From: Oreohelix idahoensis
Lineage: Eukaryota; Mollusca; Gastropoda; Stylommatophora; Oreohelicidae
Assembly: GCA_024509875.1 (NCBI GenBank)
Contig: JAMPIV010003466.1
Span: 124,001-188,000, forward strand
Reading direction: 5' to 3'
DNA length: 64,000 nucleotides
Each line of letters begins with the position of its first letter. The first letter of the stretch is position 1. A program made the translations under genes and the position numbers. The notes under the pieces were generated by a model. It was not told the DNA's origin. It saw nothing but the letters and a program-made list of their open reading frames with translations, and made no database searches. Shown piece after piece: positions 44,530-54,165 of the stretch.

Positions 44530-45379
44530 TGTTGCGGGTCGGTTGTTGTGGGTATTTCATTGTCTTTTGTTTTTAGTTGAGTAGGTATGCTTTGCTTGTT
44601 TATCATTATCCCAGTTGAGGTCAAACATAAAGGTTTCATTGATTAATGAATGTCTAAGAAAACATTGGTTCCGTATGAACCTCGTTACCAGTAATATTAT
44701 TTCTTATGCAAGAGAGTTCATCAGGTATAAAAACAATCAACAATGGAAGTTGAAGCAACCAACCGCAATTTCAGTAACGTGGGTAAGTCAAAGTATTCGA
44801 GTCCACAAGTCCGACATTTATTGACGGTAACACATCACAAGTATTATTCATTATAAGCATACATCTACAATTGAGTACATTTGAATCCATATAATATTCT
44901 CAGTCCGTGTCCAGTAAATGAATTAGTATAGCCAGAACAGCATAGATATATGCACGCGCGGTTGGGGATTCCAACAGCCGACAATGAGCGTATGAGTCTG
45001 ATGAATATAATATTATGGACTGGTTAATAAACTTTCCTTGAATTCGGTTATATACTAACCTTATTATATTATTTGATTCGCATAACTTTGGACTGACCCT
45101 GAGTCCCTACTTCGAAGTAAATATACATATCTGCGGCAATACAATGCCCAACACTGGACGGATATAGGACGCGTCTTCAGAGCTTGACGGTCAACGTAAA
45201 AAGGGTCTCGTATCTAAGTCACGGTGCGTGACCTACCAACGCTAACACGTCATAAATCGATCGTGTACATAGCGTTCAGTAGTCCGTGAATTCTTAACAT
45301 CAAATTATATTAAACGCTGTGACCCTAGAAATAGCACACTGCCAACCATAGCAGACGACTTCAATAAAATACCGTAACA
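44530..45379 (-). repeat. Element D 3' LTR (left copy)
   Basis: 850 bp, TGTTACGG at 45,379 to CGCAACA at 44,530 on the element strand. On the internal side the minus strand reads CGGCGGGCAGGGAAT just before the LTR, the probable polypurine tract. A 69-codon frame recurring in both LTRs (44,615-44,824 and 51,248-51,457) has no family resemblance. Confidence 0.92.
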
Positions 45380-46472
45380 ATTCCCTGCCCGCCGGGAAAA
45401 AAAAATCTATTAGATAGATTTTTTAAACTATCTTACTCTAACATATGACAAATTTAACAAAAACTCGACCTATGGCCTACGATGTTCTCTCTAGAACAGT
45501 GTCGTGGTCATGTCGATAATATATAAGTCATGTAATATATTAACAGTCATGCTATACATGTAAATTAAATTACCCAGAGGATTGTCAACAGTCGTTAACT
45601 AATTAAGTAATTAATTAACGTAAGTGTTAACTAAGTACGAAAGTGAGATGTCATGAAATTATTATAACCAATTAAAAATAAACTAATTACTCATAGTGTA
45701 TGTGTAAGTAATCATGTTATTGAAAATCTAATTAACGAAAGTGAAAAAAAAATGTCATAAGAAAAAGACAAAATGAGGAGTAAAGACAAGTAAAATGCAG
45801 AAAGAGAAAAAATAAGGTATAAGATCAGTTGTGGTGTTTTTATTTTTTTAACCTTAACTATGTGTGTAGAGTAATTACTAACTAATTAACTTACTTAACT
45901 AAATTATAATATATCATGTCATTATCATAATTACATCTAAGAATATTATCTAAGAATTGTGTGAGATTCATTTCTTTTCTTTCTTATAGTTTTTTCATAT
46001 TTCCTTTTTCTTTTTTTTTCTCACATTTCAATTTAATTTTATTTCTTTATTAATTCAATCAATAAGTAAAAACTAAGTAATCTTGGATATGAAGATCCAG
46101 ACGTCGTTATTTTCCTTAAGAATTTACGGAAGGTTCCTTTCGAAAACTGTTCAAATGTTCCGATCCTGACTGAATTTAAGTTTCATAACGTTCAATTAGT
46201 CATGTCACATAACGAAAGTTGTCCAATTTGAATTCAGATATTCTTTCCGACTATCTTGGTACCAGTTGTATTAGGAATGGACACAAGCCAAAGTCTACGT
46301 GTAAATACGAACACTATGTCTTTTGCTTTCATTAATGTCGTTTGACGAACGTATCTACTGGTTGTTTCTCTGAATAATTGTTGATGTTTCATTCATAGGT
46401 CGATAATTCGTTGATCGGATTCTGTCTCTTGGTATGATTACTTTTGTCAATTTAGTTGAAGACTATCCGCAT
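45380..46472 (-). other. Element D 3' noncoding region
   Basis: About 1.1 kb between RNase H and the 3' LTR. AT-rich, without an integrase or other frame. In a standard gypsy element integrase would be here, so its absence agrees with the Gmr1-like order of the relatives, though a deletion cannot be excluded. Confidence 0.6.
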
Positions 46473-47231
46473 TCATGAATCGTCCTCCGAAGGATTTCTT
46501 GATAGTACGTCGGCCACGATGTTTTCTGTACCCGATATGTATTCAATGGTGAATTCGAAGGGTTGAAGGAGGATAGCAAACCTCGTAAGTTTCGGGCTTT
46601 TGTGATTAGAGCGACGTAACGATGCCACCGCCTTCTGATCTGTTTGAATCACGAAGGGAGCACCCAGTAGAAATTTTTCTAACTTGTTGATGGCCCATAC
46701 GACAGCCAACAACTCTTTATCCACAGTCGAATATTTCGTTTCTGGCATCTTGAGTTTGCGTGAGATATAAAGAGTCGGATGTAGTATGTCTTCGTGACAT
46801 TGGAGCAGACAAGCGCCAATCCCGTAATTACTAGCATCTGTACGAAGGATAAACTTTTTAGAAGCATCAGGTAGTCTCAAAATAGGTGGGTGTGAAAAAA
46901 TGGTTAAGATTTTTTGGAATGTTTTGTCACATTTGTCAGTCCATGTCACTTTCAACGTCATGTCTGTTTTTAACAATGATGACAAGACAGCCGTGATGGA
47001 TGATAAGTTAGGTACAAATCTGCTGTAGTATTGGACTAACCCTAATAAGCTCCTAACTTGCTTCTTCGTTTGAGGAACTGATAAGTTTAAGATTTTGGAT
47101 ACCGTACTGGGAACCGTTTGAATACGCCCTGCTCCAATAATATGTCCCAGGAAGGTTATCTCATGAAACGCAATTTGTATTTTCGAAGGTTTAGCGGTTA
47201 AATGATTATTCCGTAGTATTTCTAAAACACG
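46473..47231 (-). pseudogene. Element D polymerase thumb and RNase H
   Basis: One uninterrupted frame from 47,231: VLEILRNNHLTAKPSKIQ, FLGHIIGAGRI, KKQVRSLLGLVQYYSRFVP (thumb and connection), then RNase H with ILRTDASNYGIGACLLQ, DKELLAVVWAINKLEKFL, VIQTDQKAVASL and NIVADVLSRNP. All RNase H acidic residues are visible and there is no break in 253 codons. The upstream edge at about 47,231-47,240 is the deletion junction with the leader. The palm domain and catalytic box are gone. Confidence 0.88.
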
Positions 47232-47940
47232 TCTAAGTTAAGCATCTTGCCGTTAAATATTTTTAAGTATTCAATCACTAATGTATAGTAATCACCAATA
47301 TAATCTATGTAGTTATTTATACTTACTCAATGTATGAAAATTCAATATCAACAACTATAATATTATTATATTATTAGTTGTAAATTCCACAAATATTTTA
47401 TAATAAAATAATTTATATCAATAATGTTCACTCATTACTTTATACCAATGTATTATACCCTTATAAATTTATGATGATGAATTATATCATGCATCTAATA
47501 TTCTCCTCAAATAATTATGGATATAATCCCTATTTAATTAATTATATGTGCCAAGTAAACACTGTAGTACTAGGACAGTGTACTAATTAATATCTGATAT
47601 GTATGTCCTACCCAAGGCAGACCAAAAATTTTATAGTTATTAATAAATATATATTATGCTAGTATGCCCTAGTCATAATATATAAAATGCCTCAATATTG
47701 TTTAGGACTACTACTGCAAAGTGATGACGTCACCATAGTCATCATCTAGTTTAATAAAAATTAATCAAATTAATTTAACATATCATTAAAATCAATTTAT
47801 GTTAATATCATTATGTTATTAATATATGAGATAAATACAAACAATACAATTTATTAACCAAAAATTTACAACACCGAAGTACGAGATACAATTGACAATT
47901 TCACAAAAATAAGTGATTTTATGAACTAAGTATACCAACC

Positions 47941-49522
47941 TGATTTTAATAATGAAACATCCACAACCACCTTGCCAATAACTTGCGATGAATTCACGCT
48001 GGACGAGATCAAACAAGCCGTTAAAAGATTAAAAAATTTTAAAGCTGCTGGAGTTGACGAAATTTCAGGGGAAATGATTAAAGCAGTTAATGACAACAAC
48101 CTCTTGAGAATTTTAGATATTATAAATGAAGTATGGAGAGAAGAACAACCACCACAACAATGGAAAGACAGTATTATTGTAAAGTTACCGAAGAAAGGTG
48201 ATCTATCAGACTGTAATAACTGGCGTGGTATATCTCTATTATCAGTACCTGGAAAATTATTATGTTGCATGATGTTAGAAAGACTTAAATTGCATGCTGA
48301 CGAAAAGATCAGAGAAGAACAAGCGGGTTTCAGGCCGAAACGATCATGTATTGATCAAATATTCACACTAAGAACAATTATAGAAGAATCAGTGGAAAGG
48401 CAATCGCCACTTATTATCACCTTCGTCGATTTTCAAAAAGCCTTTGATAGTCTACACCGCCCATCATTGTGGAAGATACTTACAATCTATGGTTTTCCAA
48501 CAAAATATGTGAATATAATCAAAGCGCTATATGACAATGCAAGATGTTGTGTTAGAACAAATAAAGGGAATACAGAATGGTTTACAGTAGAAACAGGGGT
48601 GAAACAAGGCTGTATTATGTCACCACTACTTTTTGGAATAGCTATTGACTGGGTTATGAGAAACTATACCCACAATGAACAATTGGGTATAAAATGGACA
48701 AATGGAAAATTCCTGGGGGACCTGGATTTCGCAGATGATGTAGCATTCTTAAGTTCAACACCAAGACAATCCCAAGAAGCAATAAATAATTTGTGTCATC
48801 TCTCGGTTAAAATTGGTCTCCAAATAAATGCCTCTAAAACTAAAGCTATGAACTTTTCTAACGAGACCTTTGATATCATCTTGAACGGGGAAAAACTACA
48901 GAAAGTTGAAAGTTTCAATTATTTAGGCAGTAAAATGACTCAGGATGGTGACACAACAAGAGAAATCCATACTAGAATTGCTTTGGCAGCTAGCGCCTTC
49001 AATAGATTATCTAACATTTGGAAATTACGATCATTGAATATACATACCAAGCTTCGTCTGTTTAATTCAAATGTTATCTCAGTGTTAACATACGGCTGTG
49101 AGAGTTGGAAAATAACAAAATCATTGGAGAACAAGCTGAATACATTCGAGAACAAATGTCTTAGAAAACTCATGAACATCAGTTGGAAAGAATTCAAGAC
49201 TAATCGACAAATAAGAGAAGACTCTAGGCAGAAATATGTCTCCGACTATATAAGGAAAAGACGATGGTCATATATCGGTCATGTCCTACGAATGCAAAAC
49301 AACAGAATACCACTACAGGCGCTCACTTGGGTTCCTGAGGGTAAGCGGAAAAAAGGAAGACCAAAAGAAACACTCAGAAGAACAATAATAAGAGAAGGAA
49401 GAACGTTGGGCCTAAATAATGTGCAAGAGCTAAGAGGAGTGGCGTCACAACGAACAACCTGGAGAGCACTGGTTTCTGCCTTATGCGCCGTGTTTGGCGC
49501 TTAAAGAATTTATTATTATTAT
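47941..49522 (+). mobile_element. RTE-like LINE, 5'-truncated
   Basis: 1,582 bp between exact 10-bp target duplications TATACCAACC (47,931-47,940 and 49,523-49,532). It ends 18 bp after the stop codon in (TTA)n, the very short 3' end with trinucleotide tail typical of RTE elements. The reading frame is open from the first base of the insertion, so truncation happened inside the coding region. Confidence 0.92.
47942..49504 (+). CDS. RTE-like reverse transcriptase, truncated at 5' but uninterrupted
   Basis: 520 codons with no stop. Palm motifs: KNFKAAGVDEISGEMI, IVKLPKKGDLSDCNNWRGIS, EEQAGFRPKRSCIDQIFTLR, ITFVDFQKAFDSLHRPSLW (first catalytic Asp), GVKQGCIMSPLLFGIAID and FADDVAFLSS (catalytic pair), then thumb and LTYGCESWKITKSLENKL, RRWSYIGHVLRM, and the usual Arg-rich LINE C-terminus (KRKKGRPKETLRR). 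The endonuclease that normally precedes it is absent because of truncation. No start codon belongs to it. The intact frame implies a recent insertion. RTE is the best fit by tail and motifs; a neighbouring clade is possible. Confidence 0.88.
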   Translation, partial: DFNNETSTTTLPITCDEFTLDEIKQAVKRLKNFKAAGVDEISGEMIKAVNDNNLLRILDIINEVWREEQPPQQWKDSIIVKLPKKGDLSDCNNWRGISLLSVPGKLLCCMMLERLKLHADEKIREEQAGFRPKRSCIDQIFTLRTIIEESVERQSPLIITFVDFQKAFDSLHRPSLWKILTIYGFPTKYVNIIKALYDNARCCVRTNKGNTEWFTVETGVKQGCIMSPLLFGIAIDWVMRNYTHNEQLGIKWTNGKFLGDLDFADDVAFLSSTPRQSQEAINNLCHLSVKIGLQINASKTKAMNFSNETFDIILNGEKLQKVESFNYLGSKMTQDGDTTREIHTRIALAASAFNRLSNIWKLRSLNIHTKLRLFNSNVISVLTYGCESWKITKSLENKLNTFENKCLRKLMNISWKEFKTNRQIREDSRQKYVSDYIRKRRWSYIGHVLRMQNNRIPLQALTWVPEGKRKKGRPKETLRRTIIREGRTLGLNNVQELRGVASQRTTWRALVSALCAVFGA

Positions 49523-49551
49523 TATACCAACCGGAAATGCAGAAAGGTCAA

Positions 49552-50435
49552 GGATAACTAAGGCAAGATAAAATATGGACACTAAGAATAATGACGTCAC
49601 AGGACTCATTTAAGGGGGCACACCCAGCCAAAAATGGGTTATCTTTTTAAAAAATTAACAGAAAAAAAACTAACCAACTTGTTGACATAAAGTTTGGCCA
49701 CATGTTACAAGAGATATTATATTTTATGATGAATAAAGTTTACTTTATAAATTTTAAAGTTTTATGTGAAAATAATTAATTAACATGAAGTCTTGAAAAA
49801 AAAATGAAAGGAAAACCCCTGGTGCTCCTGGGAATGAATTTCACTCACATAAAAAGTTCAAAGAATGCCAAACCAGCAGATGATGTGCATAACATCCCTA
49901 CCTGTGGCGTGAACCACCCAAAAATGTCTACTATAATGAGCTTTGTAGATATAGCTCTATTAATATGACCCTTTTAAATAGCACAAATTTAGAACTTTGT
50001 ATAGCAATATCTCTGTTTCTATACCATGTAAGAAAAAAGTGGAGATTCATGCCATAAAGGATAATATGGGCTATAAGTGTGCAAAATGTGAAGGCTATAG
50101 CTTTAAAATTGTAGAAAATATCACCGGAACTGTGAATCGCAAGCCCTGTTTTCGTTAAATTTTAGTATTTAAAATTTTAAAACACTTACCTGATAAGCTG
50201 CTTCTCTTGAAGCAAGAAATGCCAAGAGACGTAGGAGGCTTGTCCTGGATGAAGAGCAACACAAAGAGAGGATCAGCCGTATCTTCCTGGGGGATACTGA
50301 GCTCTTATCAGGTAAAAGTTTTAACATTTTAAATACTAAACTTTAACGAAAACAGGGCCTGCTATTCACAGTTGGATAACTAAGGCAAGATAAAATATGG
50401 ACACTAAGAATAATGACGTCACAGGACTCATTTAA
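49552..50435. repeat. 62-bp exact direct repeats around a 760-bp segment
   Basis: 49,552-49,613 and 50,374-50,435 are identical over 62 bp (GGATAACTAAGGCAAGATAA to CAGGACTCATTTAA). The 760 bp between them belongs to neither side and ends with a foldback element. A duplication this long and exact is far beyond the target duplications of known transposons. Confidence 0.9.
50128..50373. mobile_element. Foldback/MITE-like element
   Basis: 246 bp with imperfect terminal inverted repeats of about 75 bp: AACTGTGAATCGCAAGCCCT at the left and its complement, ending in CTATTCACAGTT, at the right. The arms continue to ACTTACCTGATAAG and CTTATCAGGTAAAAGT, enclosing a loop of about 95 bp. No transposase. 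It abuts the right 62-bp repeat exactly. Confidence 0.75.
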
Positions 50436-51162
50436 CGATATTACAATATATATAAATGAACACAAAGACAGCAAGGTCAGGATTAACAAGATAGATTACG
50501 AACACTAGTACAGAACTGAATAAAATGAAACTGAATACAGTAAAATACACCAGTTATTCACAGAACTGGACATCTAACATGCAATGTCGAATAATGGCAA
50601 ATACGAGCAAACAAACCATCGGTACAATCTTCAGTGGGGTTTTTCGCCAAATGCAATTATTTAACGGCCCTACGGAACAATCAAAACTGATTCGGTCATT
50701 CGGAAAGACATAAAACCAGTTTTGATCCCCACCTACCACCCACGAAAGTTAACTTCACGATATAGATACATATAGGAAAATAAAACATACAACGGTTAAC
50801 AGATGCTTTTGAAAGGACGTGCCGGTGATTAACATGGACTGAACATTGTTTAATGTACAAACAAGTACTTAGCTGTTAGAAGCGATAGGTTTGCACAGTG
50901 CCTGCTTACCAACAGGATAAGGAACTCATATGACCAGTTCATGAAAGTTGAGCGTTAGTTTCCATCGTCAAAAGACGTGTTCGTTTAGAATTATTTGAAG
51001 GTCGATGACTTGCGCTGCTATTGCGCCGAGTTCATTCTGTTGCTATGAGATGACGTCACCGGTGTACAAATAGAAAAAATGTCCATTTCGATTCTGCTTG
51101 AAGGAAATTCTTTTTTTCAATCTAGTGTGACTTAAAAGTCCACAGCCAAATCAGGCCACCAT

Positions 51163-52003
51163 TGTTGCGGGTCGGTTGTTGTGGGTATTTCATTCTCTTT
51201 TGTTTTTAGGTGAGTAGGTATGCTTTGCTTGTTTATCATTATCCCAGTTGAGGTCAAACATAAAGGTTTCATTGATTAATGAATGTCTAAGAAAACATTG
51301 GTTCCGTATGAACCTCGTTACCAGTAATATTATTTCTTATGCAAGAGAGTTCATCAGGTATAAAAACAATCAACAATGGAAGTTGAAGCAACCAACCGCA
51401 ATTTCAGTAACGTGGGTAAGTCAAAGTATTCGAGTCCACAAGTCCGACATTTATTGACGGTAACACATCACAAGTATTATTCATTATAAGCATACATCTA
51501 CAATTGAGTACATTTGAATCCATATAATATTCTCAGTCCGTGTCCAGTAAATGAATTAGTATAGCCAGAACAGCATAGATATATGCACGCGCGGTTGGGG
51601 ATTCCAACAGCCGACAATGAGCGTATGAGTCTGATGAATATAATATTATGGACTGGTTAATAAACTTTCCTTGAATTCGGTTATATACTAACCTTATTAT
51701 ATTATTTGATTCGCATAACTTTGGACTGACCCTGAGTCCCTACTTCGAAGTAAATATACATATCTGCGGCAATACAATGCCCAACACTGGACGGATATAG
51801 GACGCGTCTTCAGAGCTTGACGGTCAACGTAAAAAGGGTCTCGTATCTAAGTCACGGTGCGTGACCTACCAACGCTAACACGTCATAAATCGATCGTGTT
51901 CAGTAGTCCGTGAATTCTTAACATCAAATTATATTAAACGCTGTGACCCTAGAAATAGCACACTGCCAACCATAGCAGACGACTTCAATAAAAAACCGTA
52001 ACA
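51163..52003 (-). repeat. Element D 5' LTR (right copy)
   Basis: 841 bp, as the left copy but lacking 9 bp (TACATAGCG near 45,268 in the left copy) and differing at a few positions, for example AAAAAACCG against AAAATACCG near the end. Confidence 0.92.
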
Positions 52004-52008
52004 CTTAT

Positions 52009-53778
52009 CATAATTTTCATCTTTGCATTTTTCCTCTTCATACTTTTCCTCTACGGTAAGTGATAAGGTTGATAATGTTGGATTTTTATTCCCGTTAATG
52101 ATATCCACCAAAAGATAGATATAAGTGGATGGAAGCAGACATCATCATCATCATCAGTTGATAAGATCTCTATGGTGTTGTTTGCTCCACTGTAGTGTAT
52201 GGAATGTCAACTTGACCTACGCAGTGGTGTGTAGACATGGATTGAGTGTACAATGTGCGAATGATGATAAGGGTTCGTGTTGTTGACAAATGTTCTTTTC
52301 TCACACTCATGTATGACTGGAAGTCATCGACACCAACGACTGTGTACCTTTTCTAAAGTTTAATTGGACGTACACACTCGACAGCACAGATAGTGACAAA
52401 TCACAGGTTGGCATAATACATCATAGTACAGTGGATAAATGGTCCTGCAATGTTATGTTACATGGGCACTCATGTAGATTAATATTATAATGGACTGTCA
52501 GTAGCCAAGCCCTCAGCATCGCCCATACATATAATCATCTGACTTCACTGACTGAGCACGTCAGCTTATAAACAATATTTCAGATGGCTTCTAAACCTAA
52601 TCTCGTTTAGCGACGATTCTCCCACATAATGTTCAGCACATATTTTTTTCATATAATAATATTGAACCGCTAATAACGGGTTCTCATGTGTAGCAGTGAT
52701 CTCTGGACTAAACAAACGATAATACGGGCATCCCCTTTCTCTTCTTGAAAGTCGCTACATGTTTTGGTTCCAAGATGGCTTCACTCGTGAACTGTCACTC
52801 ACGTTTGGATGCAGATAATGAATCTGTCCTAAAGTTAGTCATTCATAAAACATTGCATTGCTCTGTAGATTTGATCATGAACAATTGACTGCATTCTACA
52901 GAATATAGTGCTGCTAGGAATCGAAGTCGTTTTCATAATGTGTAATATGATATTCTAATAAACAAGTATTATCATTTTAATTGTCAACTGTCCTTTCTTC
53001 CTTTCCCTTTATTATTCAATTACAAATTTTTTCGATGTTTCTTTTGCCCCCGTTTCTCTACCCTTCGTTAGGTTACTTATTTTCAGTATCACAATGCATA
53101 CTCTAGTGTAGGATTTCCCTCCATGTTTATCCCCCCTTTTTAATTAAATTTTTCTCTCTCTCGCTTGTTCTAAGAAATGAAACACGCGTTTTGCCTTTTT
53201 TGCCTAACGCAAATCGCGGTTTCGTTAGATTTAAATTGTCACTACAGAGAGGAGACAAGGCGATGGGGTTTCATCGCATGCAATAGCAAAGTCCAATGCT
53301 TTATTCAAACTTTAACTTTTAGGGAAATAATATGCCCTAGGAACCGGTTTCCAAGGCCTAGTAGCTTTTTTTCACACTTCCAGCCTCTCATTTGCGTTTA
53401 GTGTTACCAAAGCAAGTCCGTGACGTCAGCTGTCTCATGTCGTTCTATTACTAGATTCAAAAACAACGCTTTAGTCAAGGTTTTATTCTTATCTCTCTCC
53501 TTCACGCCTCCGTTTTTCTATCACTCATTTTGAAACGAACTATGTATTGTTGTCTGCCAAACGGCGTTTATTGTTAGTGGTAATTTGTATTACGGAGTGA
53601 CGACAAAGCTAGTAGTTTTGGTATCGTTCACTTTGGCGTTAATGCTTTTTAAAATCCAGCGCGTCTCGTGGCGTGGGCGATGACAGTAGGCAAACACACC
53701 CGGACGGTGTGACAACTTTACTTAGCGTAAGGGTTTCATATTACTATATTTGGCGATTGTATCACTGATCTCGATACA
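52009..53778 (-). repeat. Inverted LTR of the A/C family, start part
   Basis: The LTR begins on the minus strand at 53,778 with TGTATCGAGATCAGTG; 53,778-52,945 is closely similar to the start of C's 3' LTR. The remainder to 52,009 is less certain. Outside it the minus strand reads AGAGGAAGATAGATGG (53,794-53,779), a good polypurine tract, so this is a 3' LTR and its element extends to the right. Confidence 0.65.
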
Positions 53779-54062
53779 CCATCTATCTTCCTCTGATTTT
53801 CCCCGTTCGTCTTCGGTCTGCAGAGGTGTCTAATCCTCTTGGACCAGTTCGCATTTACATGTCTACCATAGGTGTTAAAACTCTGCTTCGTTCTTAGAGA
53901 CTACACAGTCTTTGATAACTGACCGCTTGCCGTTTCCTCTTTGTAACGCCTTCTTGACGGGATGACAGAAAGAGGTATAGAATTAGCTGATTTAAATCGC
54001 TCGAGAGATAGGACAGTAGGCGTGCTAAACTAAACCTAAGAAAAAGCAAATCTGCTGGATGT
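53779..54062 (-). pseudogene. Internal sequence next to inverted LTR
   Basis: Should be the 3' internal region of the element to which the inverted LTR belongs, as it begins with a polypurine tract. The only frame (54,088-53,894) is a short Leu/Ser-rich peptide without resemblance to RNase H or integrase. Confidence 0.3.
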
Positions 54063-54075
54063 CCGAATGATAACT

Positions 54076-54165
54076 GTGTTGCATACAAATTAGCACGCGT
54101 GGAAATTCCACGTGGGAATGATGCATACTAATTAGCACGCGTGGGGATTCCACGTGGGAACCACG
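54076..54165. repeat. 46-bp tandem duplication with internal dyad
   Basis: Two units of GCATACAAATTAGCACGCGTGG plus ATTCCACGTGGGAA-type sequence lie end to end; the second differs at about four positions. Each contains the inverted pair CACGCGTGG / CCACGTGG around a short AT spacer, including a CACGTG E-box. No association with a gene is evident. Confidence 0.7.

Larger units (their letters stand above)
47240..51162 (-). other. Element D leader, with two later insertions
   Basis: Noncoding leader read right to left from the 5' LTR. The minus strand starts ATGGTGGCCTGATTTGG, primer-site-like and comparable with GTGGTGGCCATTGTTTGG after the LTR of E. The left 0.5 kb (47,250-47,760) aligns on the minus strand with 62,060-62,560 of element E, including TTAATTAGTACACT and CACATATAATTAATTAAATA. 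The LINE at 47,941-49,522 and the segment 49,614-50,373 are insertions within it; without them it would be about 1.6 kb, as in E. Confidence 0.75.
44530..52003 (-). mobile_element. LTR element D, deletion derivative
   Basis: 7,474 bp bounded by exact CTTAT (44,525-44,529 and 52,004-52,008). LTRs 44,530-45,379 and 51,163-52,003 begin and end TGTT/AACA on the element strand and differ by a 9-bp indel and a handful of bases, so the insertion is young. Inside are the leader, then a direct jump to the polymerase thumb and RNase H: Gag, protease, integrase and polymerase palm are missing. The leader carries an RTE-like LINE and a 760-bp insert. D could only have moved with proteins of a relative such as E, unless the deletion followed insertion. 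Confidence 0.9.

Noticed and set aside
43070..45379. DNA transposon or Polinton with long terminal inverted repeats
   Set aside because: The two arms first looked like inverted termini, but each has TG/CA-type LTR ends and its own 5-bp target duplication partner (CAGTG; CTTAT with the copy at 52,003), so they are LTRs of two insertions.
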